A DNA stretch of 9,619 nucleotides from Treponema sp. (GCA_003447785.1 DLYJ01000090.1:1-9619); one strand, 5' to 3'; shown: positions 1 to 5,783, numbered from the stretch's first letter. A program made the numbers and translations. Notes: generated by a model not told the origin, from the letters alone.

Positions 1-1316
1 TTGTTTTCGAACTTTGTGAATGAAGAAAGGAACAAAAGTTCAACATCGCCGATCGGACCGTTACGCTGTTTTGCAACGATGAGTTTTGCGTCCTGAACCG
101 GGTCCATCTGTCCGTCTTCTGCCTTTTTGCGCTCGCGGTGAATAAACATTACTACGTCGGCGTCCTGTTCAATTGAGCCCGAACCTCGAAGCTGTGCCAG
201 GTTTGGCTCTGTACCTTCGGCATCGCGGGCAACCTGACAGAGGGCAACAACCGGAATATTCAATTCACGGGCAAGGCTTTTTAAGGATTTTGAAATCTCA
301 GAAACCTGCTCATAAACAGGCGCACTTGAATTCTGTGTGGAAATCAAACCGATATAGTCGATAAAGATTATTTTTACCTGATGTTTTTGAACCATACGGC
401 GCGCCATGGCACGCAGATCCAGAAGCTGCATGTTAGGTGTATCTACAATGTACAGCGGTGCTTCATAAACCCGGCCTGCCGCATCGTTAATCTGCTGCAA
501 TTCAGTAATTTTAAGCTGACCTGTCCTGATTTTTTTACCTGAAATACGGGCAACCTGTGACAAAAGACGCTGTCCAATCTGTTCAAATGACATTTCCAAA
601 GAGAAAAATCCGCAGGCAACATTCTGGTCAACTGCAATATTTTCCATCATTGAAAGTGCAAGAGCGGTCTTACCCATAGAAGGACGTGCACCGATAATCG
701 AAAGTTCCGAGTTCTGGAAGCCGCCTGTCATTGTGTCCAGCGCACCGATTCCACTTGCAATTCCCGGTAAATCACCCTTGTTGTGATAATGCTGCTGAAT
801 CAAAGTTGTAGTTTTATTTACAACTTCGTGCATATCATGAATATAAATCGTCTGCCCCATATCAGTCAGGGCAAATATTTTCTTTTCCGCATCATCGAGA
901 ATTGAACGGCTTTCCCGGCCTTCGTCAAATGCAGATGCATGAATTTCTGATGCAATTTTAATCAGAGAACGTCTTGTGGCACAGTCCAGGACAATCTTTG
1001 CATAATATTCAATATTGGCGGCTGTTGTAACTTCGCTTGCAAGAGAAGCGATATATGATGGACCGCCCGCCTTGTCCAGTAAATTATGTTTTGTAAGTTC
1101 GTTGGTAACGCTTAAAACGTCACCTGTAATTCCCTGTCCAAAAAGGCTCAGAAAAGCCTGGAATATAATCTGATTCTGCTGTGAGTAAAAATGGTCAGGC
1201 TGTAAATACGTAACAACTTCTGCAATCGGCGACCAGTCAAACATCAGGGCACCAAGAGTTGCCTTTTCCGCATCCATATTGTGCGGTGGAACAAGATTTT
1301 TTAATGATGAATCCAA
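1..1316 (-). CDS. dnaB: Replicative DNA helicase DnaB, partial (3' end outside window)
   Basis: Hexameric helicase that unwinds DNA ahead of the replication fork and recruits primase. The reverse strand reads without a stop for 438 codons, to FTKFEN at the window edge. DnaB proteins are usually about 450 residues, so only a short C-terminal end is missing. The N-terminal DnaB domain spans about 1-105, followed by a linker and the RecA-like helicase domain from about 180. Visible motifs are Walker A GARPSMGKT (209-217), Walker B IIFIDYIGLI with D320, GSGSIEQDAD (378-387), and KQRNGPIG (417-424), which supplies the arginine finger. The start is TTG at 1316-1314. An in-frame TAA lies two codons upstream, a strong AGAAGGAG sits 6 nt before the TTG, and the next ATG is residue 14, inside the conserved PPHNMDAEKATLGA segment. 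No intein interrupts the visible part. It is last in the ribosomal-protein operon but lies beyond a terminator. Confidence 0.97.
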   Translation of the reverse strand, partial: MDSSLKNLVPPHNMDAEKATLGALMFDWSPIAEVVTYLQPDHFYSQQNQIIFQAFLSLFGQGITGDVLSVTNELTKHNLLDKAGGPSYIASLASEVTTAANIEYYAKIVLDCATRRSLIKIASEIHASAFDEGRESRSILDDAEKKIFALTDMGQTIYIHDMHEVVNKTTTLIQQHYHNKGDLPGIASGIGALDTMTGGFQNSELSIIGARPSMGKTALALSMMENIAVDQNVACGFFSLEMSFEQIGQRLLSQVARISGKKIRTGQLKITELQQINDAAGRVYEAPLYIVDTPNMQLLDLRAMARRMVQKHQVKIIFIDYIGLISTQNSSAPVYEQVSEISKSLKSLARELNIPVVALCQVARDAEGTEPNLAQLRGSGSIEQDADVVMFIHRERKKAEDGQMDPVQDAKLIVAKQRNGPIGDVELLFLSSFTKFEN

Positions 1317-1322
1317 TTTTTA

Positions 1323-1330
1323 CTCCTTCT
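1323..1330 (-). promoter_or_regulatory. Shine-Dalgarno that fixes the dnaB TTG start
   Basis: AGAAGGAG on the minus strand, 6 nt before TTG 1316-1314. Because TAA lies in frame immediately upstream (two codons before the TTG), the TTG is the first possible start, and this ribosome binding site supports it over the internal ATG at codon 14. Confidence 0.8.
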
Positions 1331-1378
1331 TCTAAGTTCTGACAGCAGCAAATCCGTCTAAATTCAATTTTCACTGAC

Positions 1379-1410
1379 AAAAAAAGCCGGAAATTAATCC
1401 GGCTCTTTTT
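1379..1410 (-). terminator. Rho-independent terminator after rplI
   Basis: AGCCGGA (1385-1391) pairs perfectly with TCCGGCT (1398-1404) around a 6-nt loop. On the minus strand it is followed by seven Ts (1385-1379). It lies about 48 nt past the rplI stop and 63 nt before the dnaB start. On the plus strand the same hairpin is followed by CTTTTT, so it could act in both directions, although no plus-strand gene reaches it. The 1317-1451 gap contains nothing else clear. TTGTCA (1375-1380) resembles a -35 box, but I found no -10 at the right distance. Confidence 0.75.
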
Positions 1411-1451
1411 GGTTTGCGTTCGTTCAGGTATTATTCCTGAAACTAACCGAC

Positions 1452-1997
1452 TTATTCAGCAGCTTCTGTTTTAGCTTCTTCTGCCGGTGCAGATTCTTCT
1501 GCTGCAGCTTCTGCTTTTTTAGCTGGCTTTTCATCTGGTTTGTCGCTTGTTTCCTGTCCCTTTACAGAGATTTTAACTTCAGCAACCTGTGCTTCATAAA
1601 GGTGAATAACACAGTGATAGTTACCAGTTGATTTGATTGCAACGCCAGGAATTTCGATGCGTTTGCGTTCAACTTCAAAACCTTTTGTAGCAAGGAAATC
1701 AGATACAGTCTGGCTTGTAACAGAACCGTAGAGTTTTCCGTTTGCACTTGCAGGCATTGTAAGGTCAACGAGTGTAGCCTCGAGTTTGTCTTTAAGGCTT
1801 GCAGCATCCTTGCGTTTCTGCTCTTTGCGTGCTTCAATTTCTTCTTTGCGTGTTTCAAAGTATGCTACAGTTTCAGCATTGTATGGAACAGCAAACATGT
1901 GTGGGAAAAGATAGTTGCGTGCATAACCGTTAGCAACGTTTTTTACATCTCCCATTTCTCCAAGATGTTTTACATCTGTGTAAAGAATAACTTTCAT
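1452..1997 (-). CDS. rplI: 50S ribosomal protein L9 with acidic/Ala-rich C-terminal tail
   Basis: L9 binds 23S rRNA near the L1 stalk and helps maintain reading frame. The N-terminal rRNA-binding domain is typical: MKVILYTDVKHLGEMGD, then GYARNYLFPHMFAVP at 24-38. A charged connecting helix follows (about 45-75), then the C-terminal domain (about 80-148, including GKLYGSVTSQ). The core ends near residue 148, the usual length of the family. The remaining 33 residues (149-181) are low-complexity Lys/Glu/Ala/Pro and do not belong to the standard fold. The ATG at 1997 has AGAGGAG (2004-2010) 6 nt upstream. The gene is 70 nt downstream of rpsR and is followed by a strong terminator, so it probably ends the main S6 operon transcript. 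Confidence 0.97.
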   Translation of the reverse strand: MKVILYTDVKHLGEMGDVKNVANGYARNYLFPHMFAVPYNAETVAYFETRKEEIEARKEQKRKDAASLKDKLEATLVDLTMPASANGKLYGSVTSQTVSDFLATKGFEVERKRIEIPGVAIKSTGNYHCVIHLYEAQVAEVKISVKGQETSDKPDEKPAKKAEAAAEESAPAEEAKTEAAE

Positions 1998-2017
1998 TTC
2001 AAGCTCCTCTTGATATT

Positions 2018-2055
2018 AAAAAAGTAACGTCACCAGGAGTTGGATCGCTACTTTT
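2018..2055 (-). terminator. Hairpin with T-tail between rpsR and rplI (possible attenuator)
   Basis: On the minus strand AAAAGTAGCG (2055-2046) pairs with CGTTACTTTT (2029-2020), giving 10 bp with one G-U. The run continues to six Ts (2023-2018). The 16-nt loop contains a 3-bp inner stem, CCA (minus-strand 2043-2041) with TGG (2035-2033). It lies after the rpsR stop and before the rplI ribosome binding site, so full termination would cut off rplI. Partial termination, RNA processing or leader regulation is more likely. The stem is AT-rich and part of the T-run is inside it, so termination strength is uncertain. Confidence 0.45.
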
Positions 2056-2067
2056 ATTTTTTATAAA

Positions 2068-2388
2068 CTACTCTGCTACGTATGGCAGGAGACAGATTGC
2101 ACGTGCGCGTTTGATAGCGAGTGCGAGTTCGCGCTGATGTTTAGCGCATGTACCTGTAATGCGGCGTGGAAGAATCTTACCGCGTTCAGTTGTAAAGCGT
2201 TTAAGACCGTCTGAATCCTTGTAGTCGATCTTTGCTTTGTTAGCACAGAAACGGCAAACCTTCTTGCGGAAGAATGTTTTACCTTTGCGTCCGCCTCTTT
2301 CTTCGCCTTCGCGTCCGTCTGAAGCGCCCTGTGTATCTGTTTCGTTTACTTTCTGTTCAACTTCGTTTGTTGTTACTTCGTCTGACAT
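2068..2388 (-). CDS. rpsR: 30S ribosomal protein S18, zinc-ligand (C+) type, with N-terminal extension
   Basis: S18 pairs with S6 on the 30S platform. The conserved core runs from about residue 38 to 106: [42 protein letters not shown]45-x2-C48 and C81-x2-H84 form a possible zinc site, as in the Cys-containing S18 variants known in bacteria; many S18 proteins lack these residues. The protein is 106 residues, longer than the usual 75-90, because of an N-terminal arm rich in Glu, Asp, Thr and Gly (1-37). The start is ATG 2388, with AAGGAGA 6 nt upstream. An in-frame TTG at 2415 would add 9 residues but has no ribosome binding site, and the real one would fall inside that extension. It lies 42 nt downstream of ssb. 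Confidence 0.95.
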   Translation of the reverse strand: MSDEVTTNEVEQKVNETDTQGASDGREGEERGGRKGKTFFRKKVCRFCANKAKIDYKDSDGLKRFTTERGKILPRRITGTCAKHQRELALAIKRARAICLLPYVAE

Positions 2389-2394
2389 ATTAAG

Positions 2395-2401
2395 TCTCCT
2401 T
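2395..2401 (-). promoter_or_regulatory. Shine-Dalgarno that fixes the rpsR start
   Basis: AAGGAGA on the minus strand, 6 nt before ATG 2388-2386. It falls inside the reading frame of the longer TTG-started version (2415), which argues that the 106-residue form is the real product. Confidence 0.8.
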
Positions 2402-2430
2402 ATAAGTCCGCACAATTCATGCGAAAAGAA

Positions 2431-2925
2431 TTAGAATGGGATATCTTCTGAGTATCCGCCGTTACCACCAAAGGAATTTGAGTCACCCTGGTCCTGGTAA
2501 GAGGACTGCGGGTTTGAATCGTAACCATTGTTCTGCTGGAATTTCGGAGTGTAACCCCCAGACGGTTGAGAACCGCCGTTTTCCGATTTTCCGCCAAGAA
2601 GCATTACGCTGTCAGCAACAATGCCTACTTTACTGAACTTCTGACCGTCTTTTTCCCAGCGGTCCTGTTTGAGATAGCCCTCAACGGCAATCTGCTTTCC
2701 TTTTGTAAGATAAGGCTTTAAGTTTTCTGCAGTTTTTCCCCAGATTGTTACATCAAAGAAATTAGCTTCATCAACCCACTGTTCACCCTGTTTGCGGCTG
2801 CGGTTTACGGCAATACTAATGTTTGCTCTGGCCTGTCCGTTAGGTGTATAAGCGAAGTCACGCTGATCATTACCTAAGTCTCTTACAAGACGGCCTACCA
2901 AAACAACACGATTAATATCTGTCAT
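2431..2925 (-). CDS. ssb: Single-stranded DNA-binding protein
   Basis: Homotetrameric protein that coats single-stranded DNA during replication, repair and recombination and recruits partner enzymes. The OB-fold covers about 1-110: NRVVLVGRLVRD, then ANISIAVNR and FFDVTIWGKTAENL, with the aromatic residues W50, F56, F57 and W61. A flexible Gly/Ser/Gln/Asn linker runs from about 112 to 158. The protein ends SEDIPF, the acidic tip used to bind partner proteins. At 164 residues it has the usual length. The ATG at 2925 follows a near-perfect Shine-Dalgarno, GGAGGTGA, that lies partly inside a hairpin. It sits between rpsF and rpsR, as in the S6-SSB-S18 operons of Firmicutes and other bacteria. 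The operon links replication supply to ribosome synthesis. Confidence 0.98.
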   Translation of the reverse strand: MTDINRVVLVGRLVRDLGNDQRDFAYTPNGQARANISIAVNRSRKQGEQWVDEANFFDVTIWGKTAENLKPYLTKGKQIAVEGYLKQDRWEKDGQKFSKVGIVADSVMLLGGKSENGGSQPSGGYTPKFQQNNGYDSNPQSSYQDQGDSNSFGGNGGYSEDIPF

Positions 2926-2927
2926 AA

Positions 2928-2943
2928 ATCACCTCCAAGTGAT
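2928..2943 (-). promoter_or_regulatory. Hairpin holding the ssb Shine-Dalgarno
   Basis: On the minus strand ATCAC (2943-2939) and GTGAT (2932-2928) form a perfect 5-bp stem around the 6-nt loop TTGGAG. The Shine-Dalgarno GGAGGTGA spans the loop and the 3' arm, 2 nt before the ATG. The stem is short and may only modulate initiation; a translational control function is an inference. Confidence 0.4.
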
Positions 2944-2972
2944 GAACTTTTTAGATTGAATTGAATCTTTGC

Positions 2973-3266
2973 TTAGTTCTTTTTGTCTTCGTCAAGTTTA
3001 ACAAAGAGATATTTAAGAACATCTTTTGTCAATTTGAACTGACCTTCGATTTCGCTGATTTTAGCAGGATTTGCACTTACTGTGAAAAGAATGAAACGAC
3101 CACGTTTCTGTTTGTTGATGATGTAAGTTAAATCACGGTCTCCATACGATTCTTCTTTGTCAATCGTAGCACCAAATTTTGCAAGAACTGCACGTACTGC
3201 TTCAGAACTTGCCTTGAATTTGTCTTCTTCTGTTGAGAAGACAATCATAAGCTCATACTTTCTCAT
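2973..3266 (-). CDS. rpsF: 30S ribosomal protein S6
   Basis: S6 forms a heterodimer with S18 and binds the central domain of 16S rRNA on the 30S platform. The 97-residue protein begins MRKYELMIVF, the typical first strand of the ferredoxin-like fold. The second half has LTYIINKQKRGRFILFTVSA and a final strand, LKYLFVKLDED. Length and start are typical, without the long acidic tail found in some bacteria. The ATG at 3266 has AAGGAGA about 9 nt upstream. It is the first gene of the minus-strand operon and is followed 47 nt later by ssb. It is divergent from the ankyrin gene across a 157-bp intergenic region holding both promoters. Confidence 0.96.
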   Translation of the reverse strand: MRKYELMIVFSTEEDKFKASSEAVRAVLAKFGATIDKEESYGDRDLTYIINKQKRGRFILFTVSANPAKISEIEGQFKLTKDVLKYLFVKLDEDKKN

Positions 3267-3270
3267 TTTG

Positions 3271-3289
3271 TATGGTCTCCTTATGGTCT
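3271..3289 (-). repeat. Direct repeat AGACCATA around the rpsF ribosome binding site
   Basis: AGACCATA occurs at 3289-3282 and again at 3278-3271 on the minus strand, 3 nt apart (AGG). The AAGGAGA ribosome binding site of rpsF lies across the junction. The match is exact but short, so chance is possible. Confidence 0.5.
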
Positions 3290-3326
3290 AATGTAAGCTA
3301 CAAAAGTAGCCTCAAGGGGTTAGAAT

Positions 3327-3355
3327 ATATTACTATTTTGAGAAGTTAAGGTCAA
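3327..3355 (-). promoter_or_regulatory. Promoter of the rpsF-ssb-rpsR-rplI operon
   Basis: TTGACC (3355-3350) and TAATAT (3332-3327) on the minus strand, separated by 17 bp, a sigma-70-like match. Transcription would start near 3320, leaving a leader of about 54 nt that contains the small hairpin GCTAC-TTTT-GTAGC (3311-3298) and two copies of AGACCATA around the ribosome binding site. I could not recognise the S6:S18-binding leader motif known from other bacteria. Confidence 0.65.
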
Positions 3356-3381
3356 TAACTTGCAACCTTGAATTCAGGCCG

Positions 3382-3410
3382 AACCCTTGCGATTTATCAA
3401 TGGCAGGGTT
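3382..3410. promoter_or_regulatory. Inverted repeat inside the ankyrin-gene promoter (candidate operator)
   Basis: AACCCTTGC (3382-3390) and GCAGGGTT (3403-3410) are inverted copies, 8 bp with one unpaired T, separated by 12 bp. The left arm covers the start of the -35 box and the right arm ends on the first base of the -10 box. It lies upstream of the predicted transcription start, so it would act as DNA and not RNA. Binding of a regulator is an inference. Confidence 0.4.
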
Positions 3411-3415
3411 ATAAT
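3387..3415 (+). promoter_or_regulatory. Promoter of the ankyrin gene-rsmD operon
   Basis: TTGCGA (3387-3392), 17-bp spacer, then a perfect TATAAT (3410-3415). The predicted start of transcription is at about 3421-3424, that is, at the ATG itself, so the transcript would be leaderless. It is divergent from the rpsF promoter, with 31 bp between the two -35 boxes. Confidence 0.7.
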
Positions 3416-3423
3416 TTAATACT

Positions 3424-5232
3424 ATGAAAACTAAAAAAATATTGTTGACCGCATTTATTGCACTTGCCATAGCTTTTTCTGCCGTGGCAGTTTCTACAAA
3501 AGAAAAACTTTTTAAAGCCTGCGAAACAGGAAACTATAAAGAACTCAAATCCCTCTTAAAATCATATTCATCAGCAGTGAATTCAAAACGCTCTCCCAGC
3601 GGAGAAACACTTCTGATGGCAGCCCTTAAGGAAGACCGCGATCTTGAAATAATAAAACTTCTGCTCAAATGGGGAGCAGACCCCACAAAGAAAAACAAAA
3701 ACGGCCAGACAGGCGTTATGTACGCCGCAATGTATTCAACAGAGCCGGATGTCGTAAACGCAGTCGTTAAATCAGGAACCATATTCAACTTTCAGAGAAA
3801 GTCACGAATCAATAAAAAAGACAAAAAAGGAAAGTCCTCATACGACTACGCAGTTGAGCGCGGAGAACAGGAAATAATCGATGTCCTGACAAAATATGCG
3901 CCTCAAAAAAACAGCAAAAAAACCAAATCCCAGGCAGAATCAAGCCCTGATGAAGTTACAAAAAACGTTCAGGAGGAACAGGCCCCTGCCCCTTCAACTG
4001 ACCCCCAGGCCATAACCGCCGCTTCCCCAGCAGCTTCTCAGGCCGCGACCGTTGCAAGTGCAGTCACAGCCGCAACCGCAGTCACAGCAGGACAGGACTC
4101 AGAAAACGGGTCACCTGAAGAACCTGAAACAAAACGCGTCAAAACCGGCAAGGTTGTAATTAAAATCGACAAAAAAGGCAGCGAATACCTGGAAGAAGAA
4201 ACAAAGGAAGTTCGTCAGACACCGGCTACCAACAGAATCGAAGGTGAAGCAGATGAATCTTCGGAAGAAGCCGCAGAGACCGCGACCGCACAGGAAGCGC
4301 CTAAAGACGAAAGTGTAACTGTTGAAGAAGTAAACATTGCGCCTGTAAAACCTGCCGTTGAACCAAAAGTTCAGGTATTCGGCAATTTTACGACCCCTGT
4401 GCCTCCGGCTCCTGTTACACCGGCTGTCGTAACACCGCCTGAGCCTGCCCCGGTTGAATCAGTTGAATCAAAGATACAGCCTGTGCCGCAGATTAAGCCG
4501 TTCAACAAAACATACCTCTACGACTATGAAGAACTTGAATCTGACGATACACCGGTTGTAGAAGACAATAATTACGACCCGTACCACACATTCATCGAGG
4601 ATGCAAACAGACGCGACCTCCAGGGACGCACACCTTTGATGAAGGCAGCTAAAAACGGAGACCTCAAACTTGTAGAAAACCTCATTTATTCCGGAGCAGT
4701 GATCGATGCACAGGATAATGACGGCTGGACGGCACTTATGTTTGCCGCAAGATTTTCCACAAATGCAAACGTTACAAAAACTTTAATCCGAAACGGTGCC
4801 GATACGGACATCAAAAACAATTACGGAATCAGCGCACTGCGTCTTTCTGCCGGATTCAATTCAAATTCAAATGTAACTGCACAGCTTTTGTCAGGCCACA
4901 CACCTGCCGAAAGTGAAGTTCGTGCCGCATTCATCTATGCAATCACAAACGGTGCTTCAACACAGACACTTGATTTGTTCTGGGACAAGGGACTTTCCAT
5001 CAATTCTCCGTACGACGGAAAAACACCTTTGATGTACGCCGCAGAATCAAACAAGGATACAAAAATCATCGCATGGCTTTTGAACAACGGTGCAAAGACC
5101 TCATACATGACAACAACAGGTTTGAAGGCATTCGATTATGCAAAGGCAAACAAGCACCTTCCTCACGACAGATACTACTGGGCAATGAATGAAAACGACG
5201 CAGCCACAGGTTCAACCGGAGCAAGTCGATGA
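3424..5232 (+). CDS. Exported ankyrin-repeat protein with two repeat blocks and a long linker
   Basis: The 602-residue protein begins with a signal peptide: a KTKK basic start, a hydrophobic core at about 6-22 and a likely cleavage site near SAVA-VS. There is no lipobox cysteine, so a periplasmic location is likely. Residues 25-160 hold about four ankyrin-like repeats (SGETLLMAALKEDRDLEIIKL, GQTGVMYAA). Residues 161-395 are low-complexity, rich in Ala, Glu and Pro, with a Lys-rich island near 237-262 and a proline-rich stretch at 325-358. Residues 400-590 hold about six more repeats (GRTPLMKAAKNGDLKLVENL, DGWTALMFAAR, DGKTPLMYAA). Ankyrin repeats bind other proteins; no enzyme domain is visible and the partner is unknown. 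The signal peptide supports ATG 3424, but no ribosome binding site precedes it. It overlaps rsmD by 4 nt (ATGA). I do not recognise a named family member. Confidence 0.9.
   Translation: MKTKKILLTAFIALAIAFSAVAVSTKEKLFKACETGNYKELKSLLKSYSSAVNSKRSPSGETLLMAALKEDRDLEIIKLLLKWGADPTKKNKNGQTGVMYAAMYSTEPDVVNAVVKSGTIFNFQRKSRINKKDKKGKSSYDYAVERGEQEIIDVLTKYAPQKNSKKTKSQAESSPDEVTKNVQEEQAPAPSTDPQAITAASPAASQAATVASAVTAATAVTAGQDSENGSPEEPETKRVKTGKVVIKIDKKGSEYLEEETKEVRQTPATNRIEGEADESSEEAAETATAQEAPKDESVTVEEVNIAPVKPAVEPKVQVFGNFTTPVPPAPVTPAVVTPPEPAPVESVESKIQPVPQIKPFNKTYLYDYEELESDDTPVVEDNNYDPYHTFIEDANRRDLQGRTPLMKAAKNGDLKLVENLIYSGAVIDAQDNDGWTALMFAARFSTNANVTKTLIRNGADTDIKNNYGISALRLSAGFNSNSNVTAQLLSGHTPAESEVRAAFIYAITNGASTQTLDLFWDKGLSINSPYDGKTPLMYAAESNKDTKIIAWLLNNGAKTSYMTTTGLKAFDYAKANKHLPHDRYYWAMNENDAATGSTGASR
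4060..4095 (+). repeat. Short tandem repeat in the ankyrin linker, period 18 nt
   Basis: GCAGTCACAGC occurs at 4060-4070 and again at 4078-4088, 18 nt apart, encoding SAVTAA followed by TAVTAG. A unit of 18 nt is divisible by three, so copy changes would lengthen or shorten the linker without a frameshift. Confidence 0.5.
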
Positions 5233-5783
5233 GAATTACGGGAGGAGCTTTAAAAGGCCGTAACATAAAATGTCCTGACGGCGTAATCCGCCCTGCTATG
5301 GACCGCATGAGGGAATCCGTATTTGCGATAATCGGTGACTTAACGGGAAAAAGCTGGCTCGACATGTTCAGCGGGAGCGGCACGATTGCAATCGAAGCCG
5401 CGAGCCGCGGTGCAAGCCATGTTGAACTGTGCGAAAAAGATAAAATCAAAATAAAAACAGTTCTCGACAACGTTTCAATTACGGAAAAGGAACTTGGGCT
5501 CAAAATCGACTGCCACTTTATGGCTGTTGAACTTTTTTTAAAACGCTGCAAAAACAAGTTCGACTATATTTTCTTTGATCCGCCCTTCCCTTACAAATTC
5601 CGGAAGGATCTGATTAAGTTCGTTGACCAGTATGATCTTATGACAGAAGACGGGACTGTCCTGATTCATTATCCTGAAGAGGACGCACTCCCGGAACAGG
5701 TGGGAGGGCTCGTACTGACCGACAAAAGAATCTATGGCCGCTCAATTGTAAACTTTTACAAAAAAGCACAAAAAACAGAATAA
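5229..5783 (+). CDS. rsmD: 16S rRNA (guanine-966-N2)-methyltransferase RsmD
   Basis: SAM-dependent enzyme that methylates N2 of G966 in helix 31 of 16S rRNA during 30S assembly. The 184-residue length is typical. The family signature is complete: MRITGGALKGR (1-11), RPAMDRMRESVF (21-32), the SAM-binding loop LDMFSGSGTIAIEAASRGA (44-62), the acidic E69 at the end of strand 2, the catalytic DPPF (117-120) and the C-terminal YGRSIVNFY. The ATG overlaps the TGA of the ankyrin gene (ATGA). A GGAG (5218-5221) inside that gene, 7 nt upstream, serves as ribosome binding site. Expression is therefore probably coupled to the ankyrin gene. It is followed by a separate promoter at 5830, and I see no clear terminator between. 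Confidence 0.95.
   Translation: MRITGGALKGRNIKCPDGVIRPAMDRMRESVFAIIGDLTGKSWLDMFSGSGTIAIEAASRGASHVELCEKDKIKIKTVLDNVSITEKELGLKIDCHFMAVELFLKRCKNKFDYIFFDPPFPYKFRKDLIKFVDQYDLMTEDGTVLIHYPEEDALPEQVGGLVLTDKRIYGRSIVNFYKKAQKTE

Noticed and set aside
1352..1380. TTGTCA as a -35 box of a dnaB promoter
   Set aside because: No acceptable -10 sequence is present at 15-19 bp spacing; ACGGAT is a poor match.
2237..2636. Plus-strand open frames opposite rpsR and ssb
   Set aside because: They are shadows of the ribosomal protein and SSB genes, with no start signal or family resemblance.
3424..3495. Lipoprotein signal in the ankyrin protein
   Set aside because: The signal region has no cysteine near the cleavage site; the first Cys is at residue 33, too far downstream.
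5066..5557. 163-codon minus-strand open frame across the ankyrin/rsmD junction
   Set aside because: It lies opposite two well-supported genes, has no recognisable domain or ribosome binding site, and its composition (Ser/Leu/Arg-rich) is that of an antisense shadow.
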